From Nepenthes gracilis (taxonomy: Eukaryota; Streptophyta; Magnoliopsida; Caryophyllales; Nepenthaceae): 64,000 nt of DNA. Positions 37,726 to 48,510 of the stretch are shown piece by piece; positions within the stretch are counted from its first letter, which is position 1; the number at the start of each line of letters is the position of its first letter. The position numbers were made by a program, and so were the translations under genes. The stretch lies in contig BSYO01000035.1 in NCBI GenBank assembly GCA_033239525.1, positions 3,568,965 to 3,632,964 of the forward strand. Reading direction: 5' to 3'. Under the pieces are notes generated by a model. The model saw only the letters and a list, made by a program, of their open reading frames with translations. It did no database searches and had not been told where the DNA came from.

Positions 37726-38760
37726 TAGCTCACTTAATGATGAGAGAATGTAGAATGTTGGAGGAGGTCAAAGATTGTGACATTCGCCTTCACTCGAGTG
37801 ATCCTCAGATGATAGTATCATACCTTAAAGTTCAACCAGACTTGTTGGAGCGGATTTGTGTTGCCCAGAGGGATGATCCTGAACTTTCAGGCATTATTAA
37901 GAAACTACCTTGTGAGTCCCTAGCAGAGTATAGAGTAAGGAAAGACGGAGTTTTGATTTTTCGGGATCAAATTTGTGTTCCTAGCTTGACTGGATTGAGA
38001 AAGAAAATAATGGAAGAAGCACATCGTTCTAAGTATACGATGCACCCAGGATCTACAAAGATGTATCATGACGTAAGGAAAACTTTTTGGTGGAAAGGTA
38101 TGAAAAGAGACATAGCTGATTTTGTTTCTAGATGTCTAATTTGCCAACAGGTCAAGGCAAAATATCAAAGACCAGCAGAAAAGCTTCAATCAATGCCAAT
38201 TCCTAGTTGGAAATGGGAACATGTTTCCATGGATTTCATTGTTGGGTTGCCAAGAACCATTAGAGGCAATGACGCTATATGGGTCATCGTGGATTGATTA
38301 ACTAAGTTGACACATTCTTGAGATGAAGTTGACACATTCGGTGGATCGAATTGCCAGACTTTATATTGACGAGATAGTAAGATTACACGAGATACCAGCT
38401 AATATTATCTCGGATAGAGATCTGAGATTTGTCTCACAGTTTTGAAGGAGCCTACACAAAGAGTTAGGGACGAGATTGAATTTCAGCACTGCCTTCCACC
38501 CTCAGACGGACAGCTAGATGGAAAGAACTATCCAAACACTCGAGGACATGCTCAGGAGTTTGGTTTTGGAGTTAGGAGGCCGTTGGGACACATACTTATC
38601 ACTTGCAGAGTTCGCATACAATAATATCTTACAAGCTAGTATTGGGATGGCGCCATTCGAAGCCTTATACGGGAGGAAATGTCAATCACCGATAAGTTGG
38701 GAAGAGGTTGGGGATCGTCAAATTTTGGGTCCTGATCTCTTACAGGAGACGACAAATTGA
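37726..38760 (+). pseudogene. pol: Element B integrase
   Basis: The frame continuing from RNase H (37524-38297, 257 codons open) holds the zinc-binding HRSKYTMHPG and SRCLICQQVK, then VSMDFIVGLPR with the first catalytic Asp. SDRDLRFVSQF follows near 38410 in a shifted frame, and MERTIQTLEDML (38518) holds the catalytic Glu. EFAYNNILQASIGMAPFEALYG closes the core at about 38680. Stops at 38295, 38320 and others break it, but all three catalytic residues are readable. Confidence 0.88.
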
Positions 38761-39294
38761 ATTCAGTTGATACGTAAGCAAATGCGAGTAGCCCAAAGTC
38801 GACAAAAGAGTTATGCTGACAAAACGCGACGTGACCTCAGCTTCGACATTGGTGATGCCGTTTTTCTTAAAGTATCTACCATGAGAGGTGTATTCGATTT
38901 GGGAAGCGGAGCAAACTGAATCTGAGGTTCATCAAACCATTTGAGATACTGGACCGAATTGGCGAGGTGGCCTACCGATTAGCTTTATCGCCCTCTTTAT
39001 CAGGAGTACATGACGTTTTTCACATATCTATGCTGAGGAAATATATCCACGATGAGTCTCACATTATCAGTTACGAGCAGCTGAAGATTCAAGGAGACTT
39101 GACCTACCCAGAAGAGTTGGGGTGTGGATTACTGGTCAAAGAGATAAAATCATATGCTCCAAGGTGATACCGCTCGTCAAAGTCGTGTGAAGCCATCACG
39201 ATGAAGGAAATGCAACCTGGGAAACAGAGGCTAACGTGAGAGAGAAATACCTTGAACTCTTTAAGAATCTAGGTACATTTTCGAGGTCGAAAAA
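38761..39294 (+). pseudogene. pol: Element B integrase tail / chromodomain
   Basis: GPY-type residues (QSRQKSYADKTRR, DIGDAVFLKVS, then GEVAYRLALSPSLSGVHDV) lead to MLRKYIHDESHI. A chromodomain-like end in mixed frames follows: DLTYPEE, VKVV-SHHDEGNATWE, and EKYLELFKN near 39250. Chromodomains in this lineage steer integration toward particular chromatin. At least three frameshifts lie within the last 300 bp. Confidence 0.75.
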
Positions 39295-39300
39295 AATTTT

Positions 39301-39314
39301 TTAGGGGCGTAGAT
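39301..39314 (+). other. Polypurine tract of element B
   Basis: TTAGGGGCGTAGAT abuts the 3' LTR. The purine core AGGGGCG is short but correctly placed for plus-strand priming. Confidence 0.5.
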
Positions 39315-42083
39315 TGTGACATTTCGGATATTTTAAATTTAATATAACTTATATTTAACAAATATATTAAAAAAAAGGATTTAAATAATAATAATAATAA
39401 TAATAATAATAGGAAGAACTGAGCGAAGAAGAAGGAGAGGAAAGATGGAGAAACGGTCGGCCGATCTCTGCGACGCCTTCTCCTTTTCTTGCTGACTGGT
39501 CGAAATAACTTCTTCCCTTCTTTCTCTTGATCATCAGGGACGTTTTTGCCCTCCCCATTTCTTCATTGCTTCAAAAATCATTGCTTTCTTTTTGTTTCTT
39601 CTACTTCTTGTTCTGTTTGGTTGCGGGCGAAATCAGGGAGGGCAGGAGCAAGAAAAGCATAGCCCAGGGTTTTTCACTGCTGTCGCTGCCAAGTAGTGTT
39701 GCCGGAATTGCCAAAGCCACCATCGTTGGCCTTTCTCATTAATCAGGCAAGTTGATTTGAGTTTCTTGCAATAATCCATGAATTTCTTCTCCAATTTTTA
39801 TGTCCATTCCTTTTAATTGTGTATCAGGATGATGAAAGAATTGTTGTATGTGGGTAAATTTTTTAGAATTGTAATTAAAATTAGGCTGTTGATGAGAAAT
39901 TGGAAAAACAGAGCTTCGGCTTTGCCGTGGAATCCCCAAGGAATTTGTGTGATTTGGTGCTCAAAATAATTACTATGTAAAATTTACAATCCTCTGTTAA
40001 ATCATGGGAGTTAAAATTTTCGTTTCCAGGATTTGATTTTGGAAAATTTTGGTTAAGTGAAGTTGGGGCAAAGCAAAGCCCTCGGCTCAATGGAAATAAC
40101 AATTTGGGCTACCGTTAAAATTAAGGCTTAAGGTTTAAAAATCTTGATACAATAAAGACACAAAATTTCTGATTTTCATGAGGGATAGTTTAATTGGTGA
40201 TAAGTTGAGGAATTGAGAAGGAATAGTTGCCGATTGACTCCTGAAAAATGAAGATGACATGCATGCGTCTGTGTTGTGGGTGTGGATCAGTAGGCGTGTC
40301 TGTGTTGTCTACTAGCAGTGTGCTACCGTGTACGTGTAGGTGTGTGAATGTGCGGGGGTGTGTGTGTGTGTGTGGCTTTGTGGGTGTGTGGGTAGAGTGT
40401 GATGTATGTCGTAATTAGGTTGTTTATATGTAAGTATATTTATATGAATATATATGAGAGAAATGGCAGATTTGAATCAGTGGATGTGGAAGTGTATATT
40501 GGCTGTGTGTGTAGCCATATGAGTGTGTGGGCGGCCGAGTGTGTGTTTCTATATATTGAAATTGTTAATTGGGATTGTTATCGGTAATTATTATTTTGAT
40601 GGGATTGTTATGGAATTAATTGGGATAGTTAAATAAGATGAGAATTGTGTGTTAGTTTAATGACGATAAAATTTAGGATATTTTGTGGCCTTAAAGATAA
40701 TTTTGAGACCCCGAACTAATTAGAAATAATTTAATAAAATATTAAAGTATTCGATCGAACATTTAAAATGTCATTGGTATCGTTACTTTTTTTCCGATAA
40801 TGGCATTATTTGTGTCATACTTGAATTGCGTGTGTATGATCTTTATCAGCACCGAATGACAATTCTTTTATAGAAATTGTAAAGCCTTCTTTGTGTCATA
40901 TTTGATTGCATGAGTAGTTGAGTTGCTGACTTCTTACGGTTAAAGTTAAGGAGAGCGTATGAAAATACTAAGGTATCTAGTTAAATAGGAGGCTACGACA
41001 CCTTAGCGTGATCTACACTTATCCGATACTGATTTCCGTATCATGGTGATAATGAGGTATATTGTATATTATGGAGGGATACTTATAGCCATTTGACCAT
41101 CATAAGAGATGATATCAGGGATATCATTTGGCGAGGGATATCACGGATGGCATCGACATGCTACAAGTACAACCTCTGGGAGGATTGTAGGAGTAGTGAG
41201 ATACCATAAATAACTTCGTTGCACTTACCCAACTGTTAGGGCGTAAATACGCGACCTTTGGTTCATGGTGGCAGAATAAGGTCTAAGGAGATTTGTTGTG
41301 ATATTTGTTATCATTCATACCTCATGAGTTTGGGATTCGGTTGAATTCATGTGTTATATTCGGTAGAATCCATGGGTCAGATTTTACTATATTCGGATTT
41401 AGTAGAATCCATGTTGTTTCTTTGTATTCGGATTTCAGGTCGTTCATGCTGATATTCGGACCCGAAGATCCCTGTGCAATCAGATTTTGAGGGATCTTGC
41501 CTCTTGTTGATAAAATTTTATGATCTTTGTTGCATCGGTATTTGGAGTAATCTACCTTTCTTATACATTTGAATCATAAATGTGATGAATTGTATATTCT
41601 TAGATATATATTGATCTGTTGGATGTCGTATTATTGTTCGTAATTCTTGCTATACATAATATATTATGAATCTGAGATCTTTATTATCATTTCCTGTTTG
41701 TTTTCGGATTTGATATCACTTGTTGGGTATTTGGCTCACTCCTACTATTTTTCTTTCTTCTAGAGTAGCAGGTTAAACGAGGATGACTCTAGAATTGAGT
41801 AAAGAGTTGTGGTGAGATAGATTGAGGCCCAGTTGGAGATAGTATTGAAATAATGCTCTAGAGATATATTTTGACATTTTACTTCATTTTGTTGGGATAT
41901 TTTTGAGACTATGTAGTTCTTTTTGGATTTATTTTCACATGAGGATGTTTAGATTATTGTGATTGTATTTTATTAGTTGTGGATACGCTGAAAATACATA
42001 TATATATGTTGGTTGAAAATTTGGATTTATTCTATATGATCAAGTTAGAACATTAGTTATGGATTTGGGTCAGGGACGTCACA
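39315..42083 (+). repeat. 3' LTR of element B
   Basis: 2769 bp, TGTGACATTT to GGGACGTCACA. Its microsatellite has only about 9 AAT units (39386-39410) against about 17 in the 5' copy. An ATCAG|GCAAGT donor-like site lies at 39746/39747, and TGGCTCACTC plus TTTCTTTCTTCTAG ends at 41763. A TG-rich tract lies at 40320-40400. Confidence 0.85.
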
Positions 42084-42088
42084 GTAGT

Positions 42089-42657
42089 ATTTTTATACAC
42101 TTTTCTTATCCTTGACTGTAGGAAGCTAATAACTCAACTACTCGCGCAACTAAACACACACAAAGAAGGCTTTACAATTTTAATGGAAGAATTATCATTC
42201 GGTATTAATGAATACCATACACACACAATTCAAAGATGACAGAAATAATGTCATTATCAGAAAGAAAGTAACGGTATCAAGAATAGTTTAAATATTCGAT
42301 GGAATGTTCTGATATTTTTTTAAATTCTTTCTAATACATTCGGGGTCTCAAAATTATCTCTAAGGGTACAAAATATCCTTAATTTTGTCATTATCGAACT
42401 AACTTACAATTCTCATCTTATTTAATTGTCCCAATTAATTTCACAACAATCCCATCAAAATAGTAATTTCCGGTAATCTTCTCCTCAATTAATTAACAAT
42501 TTTAATATATATATATATATATATTTATTTATATTTATACATACACACACACCTCAACACACACAAATACATACGCATAATCCTCATCCACGTACACATA
42601 CCTACCATCAGATTTTCTCATACTACCTATCCAAATTCACTTATATTTATACCTACA

Positions 42658-42688
<31 letters not shown>

Positions 42689-43874
42689 CATACATACATA
42701 CATATATATATATACACACACTCATACTCACCCTCATACGGCAGCAACATTGCCTGCCCACACAACATAGGCACACACGCCCACAGACACACGCCCATGT
42801 CATCTTCATACCATACCATCTGCATACATATGTATTCGTATAATACATGTAAGTTCACACCCACACAACATATCCCATACTACCCATTTAGCAACCGGGT
42901 TCCAATTCACATTCTCTCCACTCCCACTAAATGGCAACCCGACACGTAAACAGAGCATGGAGATCTATTCTTCAACTTCCCTTCGGATTCTAACCATGAA
43001 TGGATAAAATCCTAACTTTCATTTTACAAAATGTAAAATAGGGATTCTTTTGTAGCACAATATACCAATTCTATAGCACACTCCATGGTGAAGTTTTTGG
43101 GACCTTACCGTTAGGGCTGTGTGCTCTGTTTTAACCCATTTTGGCTCACAACAAAATGCGGCCAATTTCCTCTAAAATCTAGACATCCAAGAAAGAAATC
43201 AACATCAACAATGAGAAGATGAGGATTTAATTGCAACAATTAGAGGATTTCTTGCAAAGAGTTTCAAATCAACTTGTTTCAATTTTGTGTTCTTCTTCCG
43301 ACAATGATGGCGGCGGCACAAATTGACAACAGCGGCAACACCAATCAACGACGGCAACTTCAGCCCGAATCCACAATGGTGATTAGCAGCGGCAACGGTA
43401 AGGAACAACGTTGACAGCATCAGCTGCATGTCTAGGGTTTCACAGCAGCGACCATTTCTTTCATTGCGCGCCCTCCCTTTTCTTAAATAGTGGAAGGTCG
43501 CCTTTTAGGATTCGGTCGTCAGCTTTTTTCCTTCATTCTTTCTCGCTGCAACCCTCGTACCCGTTTTTCCCTTTTCTCTCTTCTCCTTCCTTCTTCCCTT
43601 CTTCTCCGTTCGTCTCTCTCTCTCTCTCTCTCTCTCTCCCTGTTAATTAATTTTCCTTTTATTATTATTATTATTATTGTTATTATTATTATTATTATAT
43701 TAACTTATTTATTATTATTATTACTATTATTATTTTATTATCATTAACATTTATTATTAATAATTTAATACCTATTATTTACAATATTTATTAATATCAA
43801 TATATCATATTATTTATCACTATATCAAATTCATCACTATATAATTCGGGTTGAAATATCAGGGTGTTATGATA
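42089..43874 (-). repeat. Antisense LTR, 5' part (right of element B)
   Basis: Minus-strand reading matches the first 1.7 kb of element B's LTR: the CTTAACTTTGA-type block, CACACAATTCAAAGATGAC, and a CA/TA-rich tract (42538-42720) corresponding to the GT-rich tract. The CT-rich leader (43614-43637) and ATT microsatellite (43657-43740) follow. Its sense start is near 43874 (TGTATCATAACACCCTGATA). ORFs on the CA tract are low complexity. Confidence 0.7.
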
Positions 43875-44214
43875 CAAGTGATATCGTTTGGAAAAGAATC
43901 AGATAAAGAGCCCGATGACTCATAAAAAGACCAAGGAAATTAGAATGAGGTTGAGGACTTATAAAGGTGACCAAGGACTCAGAGAGAGAGAGAGCTAGAG
44001 GCAATAAGATGATTAGCAGAATCAGTTTATGGCCATATCCTACTTCCACCTACGTCGTTGACCTTTCTAAAAGGAAGATTGAGTGGGAAAAAAAATACAA
44101 AGAAGGTGACCTACTCTGTTGACCTTTCAAAAAGGAAGATTGAGTGGAAAAATAAGTACAAAGAATTACCAAGTAAGTGACTTACTTCCACTTGCTCTCA
44201 TTTTCCCCATTGCC

Positions 44215-44222
44215 TATAAATA
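44215..44222 (+). promoter_or_regulatory. TATA box in LTR-like unit
   Basis: TATAAATA after CCCATTGCC, followed about 30-60 bp later by a GA-rich leader, fits a plant RNA polymerase II promoter in U3. Confidence 0.5.
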
Positions 44223-44647
44223 CCGATTGAGAGGTTAGAGGGGGAGGATGAAATATGTGAGAAGCACGAAGGAGAAGCAGGAGAGAAAGGATTCCAGGTT
44301 AAAGTAAGGGAATTCATAAGCTCTAGATCATACAAGTGTGCCCTACATTTTATCCTTAGCTATTAATAATCATTGTCTAAAAATTCATTGGTATTATTGC
44401 TTCATATGCATGATAATTATTTCTCATGATTTATAAAGAAAATACATGTACAGCGCATGTGTTGAGCTTTTGTTCTATGAACTACGCTTGGAAATTTGTT
44501 AGAATTACTTCTGTTTTGAACTACGATGCAAGAAAAAGTTATATTGCATATTTAATTTCTGTCAACAAATATTAGCTTGTTTAATTAAAGATCCCACCCG
44601 TTTGCATGTTTTAAGTACTTCGGTCTTTGACACTCAAAAATAGTTTT

Positions 44648-44875
44648 TAATGGTCGAGTAGGTGCAGGCCTTAAATATAGCTGTTTCTTATATGTGATGG
44701 CCAAGTAGTTATAGGCCCTAAATGTAGCCATTTCTGATATGTGATGGCCAAGTAGTTATAGGCCCTAAATGTAGCCATTTCTGATATGTGATGGCCAAGT
44801 AGTTGCAGGCCCTAAATGCAGCCATTTTTAATATATGATGGCTGAATAGTTGCAGGTCTAAAATATAGCCAGACA
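44648..44875. repeat. 47-bp tandem repeat, five units
   Basis: Units start at 44648, 44695, 44742, 44789 and 44836, exactly 47 bp apart. Each opens TGATGGCCAAGTAGTT or a close variant and contains GGCCCTAAATGTAGCC. The two middle units are essentially identical; the outer ones are more diverged. Confidence 0.95.
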
Positions 44876-46327
44876 AAGAAATTTGGTTTTGGATTGGAAT
44901 TCGTTTTGAAAACCAGTTCGCATGAAAAATGACTTTGTTAGTGTTTTATGTTTCATTCTGTATCTGGGATTTTGTTTCAAAATTGTATTTATTCATGTAT
45001 TTAATTTTTGGTACCTTATTGAGGAATTTGCTCACTCATTGGTATTTTCTTATCTTCAGACAACAAAGGATTTTTGTCAGACGAAACCGAGTAGAGTCGA
45101 ACAAGGTAGCTAGGCAGGAAGGCCGACCTAGTTCACTGTAGCAGTATTTGATCAACCATAAAGTAATTTTTGGTTATTATGAAAATTTAGTAACACAATA
45201 CCGTTGTATAAATTAATGAAAAATTTAATACTTCCGTTGAATTTTATGGGTTAAATGATTTTAGTTCCAAATGGCATCTCATATGTTTTTAGTTTTGCCT
45301 TCTAACCGACCGATCTAGTATCTCGGACGGTCACATTATAACCGACCTAAAGTAGGCCTACTTGATGATCGGCCAGTTTCAATCTTGTGTAAGCATTTGG
45401 AATTTCTTTAAAACTTGCCCATTTATATGGTCCTAGGTGGTTATCCTGGCTGAATGTTCTATGACGGAGGCCATTAGAAGATTAATGGCCCATTCCGTCA
45501 CACACAACCTTTTAGAAAGTATTACCCCAACACACGTATGTTTCATAGGGATACATCAGGTGCACAAGCTTTATCCATAGGGTTACACCTCAACGCACAT
45601 GCGCTACTCGAGGGCACATCATGTGCGAGCATGCTAGATATATATCACTCATACGTAGCTTGCACAACTTAGTCTTATCTCAAACGTGGGCATTTTAGAT
45701 AAATGGTACTCATGCATGATTCAAGCATACCTCAGACCATGGTATTCATAATAAATAGTACTCATACACGACTCAAGCATGGACATTTTGAATAAACAAT
45801 GCTCATGTATGGCTCGGGTGCATATTAGGTAGGGCATTTTAATCAAAAGATGCACATAAATGTTTCAAGCATATGTCAGGTATGTATATTGGGAGAAGGC
45901 ACATCAATAAATAATACCAACCAGCGTCGGTTGATTGATGCACATGCTAGCAGAAAGAAGAGAGTGACGGGGAGAAAGTTTCAAGACGGTAAAAATCTAG
46001 GAATCAACTCTCAGGCAAGTGTACCTTGGACGCCGTTTTTAAGTTCATATTTTAAGAATATTGCAAGTATACCTCGGACGCCACTCTCTTTAAGTTCGGA
46101 TTTAAGAATGTTTGCGGATGCACTCTCCGTTTTTAAGTTCAAAAGTACTCACCACTGTTTTTAAGACTATGCATGTTCTCGAAGCAAGTATATCTGATAT
46201 TCTTATGCAGTTATGTTGATCGCATGCTTAAAAGAAACATTGACACTCAGGATGATAGATTTTATTCTGCTTGAAGTGTGATTATCTGCCAAACTATACG
46301 AACTCTGACAATTACATGTTTATGAAG

Positions 46328-47325
46328 AAAAAGTACTCCGTCTGTTTAAGGAAAAGAACTCCGTCCTTTTTGATGAAAAGGTACTCCAAAAGAACTCTGG
46401 CCTTAAAATGAACTCCCGCCTTAATATAAAAATGAGCTCCGGCTTTGCATAAGAAAATGAGCTCCGTCCCTTGATGTGAAATGAACTCCGGCTTTTAATG
46501 AACTCCGTCCCTTGAGAAAAATGAATTTCGGCTTTTAAATGTACTCTGGCTTTCAGTAAAAAGTACTCCGTCCCGTTAGTAAAAGAAACTCCGGCTCTTT
46601 TAAAAAGAACTCCAGCCTTAAAGGAAAATGAACTCCGGCTTTTGAACTCCGCCTTCTGTCAAAAAGAACTCCGTCCTTTTTGTTGGAAAAAGAACTCTGA
46701 CTTTAAAATGAACTCCGGCCTTAATGTAAAGGGAACTCCGGCCTCAATGTAAAATGAACTCCGGCTTTGTGTTGAAAATGAACTCCTACTTTGAGAAAAT
46801 AAGCTCCGTCCTTTGAGTAAAAAGCACTCCGTCCTGTTAATGAAAAGCACTCTATCCTTTGTGTAAAAAGAACTCTGTCCTGTTAATGAAAAGCACTCCG
46901 TCCTTTATGTAAAAAGAACTCCGTCCCGTTAGTGAAAAGCACTCCGTCCAGTGGTAAAAAGCACTCCGTCCTTTGAGGAAAATAAAACTCCGGCTTTTAA
47001 AAGTACTCCAAGCAAAAAGCACTCCGTCTGAAAAGCACCCGTCTGAAAAGCACTCCGCCCAAAAAGGGCACTCCGTCCAAAAAGAGCTCCGTCCTTTTTA
47101 AGAAAAGTACTCCGTCTAAAAGAGCTCCATCCTTTTTAAAAATACTCCGTCCAAAAAGAGCTCCGCCCTTTTGAAACTAAGATCTCCGACTTTTTGAGCA
47201 CTCTGAAACTCCTGCTTTTGCACTGAAAATGAATTCCGACTCCGAACTGAAAATGAGCTTCGGATTGTACTGAAAATGATACCGGCTCCCTTAACGAGAA
47301 AAGAGCTCCGACCCTTCCTTGATAA
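46328..47325. repeat. ACTCCG minisatellite, about 45-50 units
   Basis: Short units of about 15-30 bp alternate ACTCCGTCC and ACTCCGGCT cores separated by TTTT and AAAA runs (type AAAAGAACTCCGTCCTTTT). Each unit can form a small A-tract/T-tract stem. Minus-strand ORFs across it encode monotonous R-S-S-F-rich peptides and are not counted as genes. Confidence 0.9.
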
Positions 47326-47473
47326 AAATCCAAACCGGCCCCAAGTATAATTTGTTTCCGAAAATATATACCGACCTGTACCTAGGAAATTTCCATGTAT
47401 ACTTAAGGATAGCTGAAGATATATTATACAAGTCTGATTTTGAAAAGGAGTTTTTAATAAAAAGATAAATGAG

Positions 47474-47581
47474 AGCCATCCTCGGGGCTTGGTACAAGGA
47501 GGGAATGACAGCCGCCCTCGAGACTTGGTACAAGGAGGGAATGATAGCCGTTCTCGGGGCTTTGTACAAGGAGGAAAATAA
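47474..47581. repeat. 36-bp tandem repeat, three units
   Basis: Units start at 47474, 47510 and 47546 and share GCCNNCCTCGGGGCTTGGTA followed by CAAGGAGGGAATGA. A further loose duplication of GATGATAATGAATCATA follows at 47628-47720. Confidence 0.9.
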
Positions 47582-48304
47582 TATAAAGTACCGTTTACCA
47601 TTTTATCGACATGCTATATTACAGTAAAATGATGATAATGAATCATACAGTGAAAAGATGATAGAGTATCATCTGAGAAAAAGATGATAATGAATCATAT
47701 ACAGTGAAAAGATGACAGTGAACAGTATAGAGTATTGTTTTCAGTTTTAACATGCATCAGTAAAGTTTATAATTATTATTTTACAATCTATAGTGTAACG
47801 ATTTATGAAGCATGAGATTTAATATCGTTATAGTATGTCTTTACTGTTTTTCCAGATGATGTTCTGCATGGATATATGATCGTTTTGGCATAACCGTTTT
47901 ACAGTTCATATGCATGTACCTTGTTGGGCCTCGGTTCACTATTTTATGTTTTCCCCCCCACAGATAAAGCTTTAGAGCTTGTGCCTGACGAGTTGGAGTG
48001 ATTAGAGCTTGTCTGAAGGATTAAAGCCTTCGGAAGCTTATTTTGGAGAAATATTATTGTAATGACTTGATGGACTTCTATGGTTAAACATTTTTGGCTA
48101 TGTACTCGAAAATGAATATTTTGGAATGAATATGAATGTTTCCGCAAGTGTTAGAATAACTTCCGCTATACTTATTATGGTTAAAAGTATATGGGTTCTA
48201 AATGTCATCTGTGATCCTGTGTTGAACCCAATTGGTTTAGTTTGGGTTTTCAATTGTGTTATGAATGACGGAATAAAAAAAAAAAGCATATCCGTTCCGT
48301 CACA

Positions 48305-48510
48305 GGAATGGTCATACATTCATTCATTTTCTTTTAAGAAGAAAAGGCAAAACAGCGAGGAGCATGCCGGTGCAGAGGCGCATTCTAGCACACCTGAGCT
48401 CAAAACTCATAACGACCGGAATGGTCATACATTCATTCATTTTTTTTTTAGAAAATGCAAATCGGCAAAGAGCAAACCAACCTAAACGTTCTCTCTCTCT
48501 TTTTTTTTTT
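48305..48510 (-). repeat. Triplicated LINE 3' tails with direct repeats
   Basis: A 26-bp sequence starting GGAATGGTCATACATTC occurs at 48305 and again at 48418, 113 bp apart. Three T-runs or T-rich stretches (48327, 48440-48449, 48500-48510) are each followed by a related GAAAAKGCAAANCGGCNNAGAGC phrase. Read on the minus strand these are three poly(A)-like LINE ends in a row. Confidence 0.6.

Larger units (their letters stand above)
31797..42088 (+). mobile_element. Element B: full-length Ty3/gypsy retrotransposon
   Basis: The element proper is 31802-42083 with LTRs 31802-34625 and 39315-42083. Both LTRs begin TGTGACATT and end GTCACA. Flanking 5-mers TTAGT (31797-31801) and GTAGT (42084-42088) agree at four positions. 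Internal order: primer site, gag with two zinc knuckles, protease, RT, RNase H, integrase, chromodomain tail, polypurine tract. It is inserted head-on into an antisense LTR of a related family. Stops and frameshifts throughout make it non-autonomous. Confidence 0.88.
43875..45335 (+). repeat. LTR-like unit with 47-bp tandem array
   Basis: A 61-bp imperfect duplication (GTTGACCTTTC at 44057 and 44118) precedes a TATAAATA box at 44215. A GA-rich leader and a CCAG|GTTAAAG donor-like site (44297/44298) follow. A five-unit 47-bp array lies at 44648-44875. Then come TTGCTCACTC and TTCTTATCTTCAG (ends 45059), and a terminal GGTCACA at 45335. The arrangement is that of the other LTRs, but I cannot find a confident start or target duplication. 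Confidence 0.5.
45455..48304 (+). repeat. LTR-like unit dominated by minisatellites
   Basis: Probable limits are TGTTCTATGACGGAGG at 45455 and TTCCGTTCCGTCACA ending at 48304, about 2.85 kb, close to element B's LTR size. Inside are 55-bp-scale CTCATGCATGATTCAAGCAT-like repeats (45690-45880) and a GA-rich leader with CTCAG|GCAAGT at 46014/46015. The ACTCCG minisatellite (46328-47325) and a 36-bp triplicate (47474-47581) follow, then GGTTCACT plus TTTTCCCCCCACAG (ends 47962). No pol coding is attached. Confidence 0.5.

Noticed and set aside
42627..42864. Cys/Val/Tyr-rich minus-strand ORFs
   Set aside because: They translate the CA/TA dinucleotide tract of the antisense LTR.
44648..44875. Possible CRISPR-like array
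   Set aside because: Whole 47-bp units repeat with no unique spacers, and the context is a plant LTR; the same holds for the ACTCCG array.
46659..47601. Minus-strand ORFs with repeated R-S-S-F peptides
   Set aside because: They arise from the minisatellite; no start context, domain or complex sequence supports a protein.
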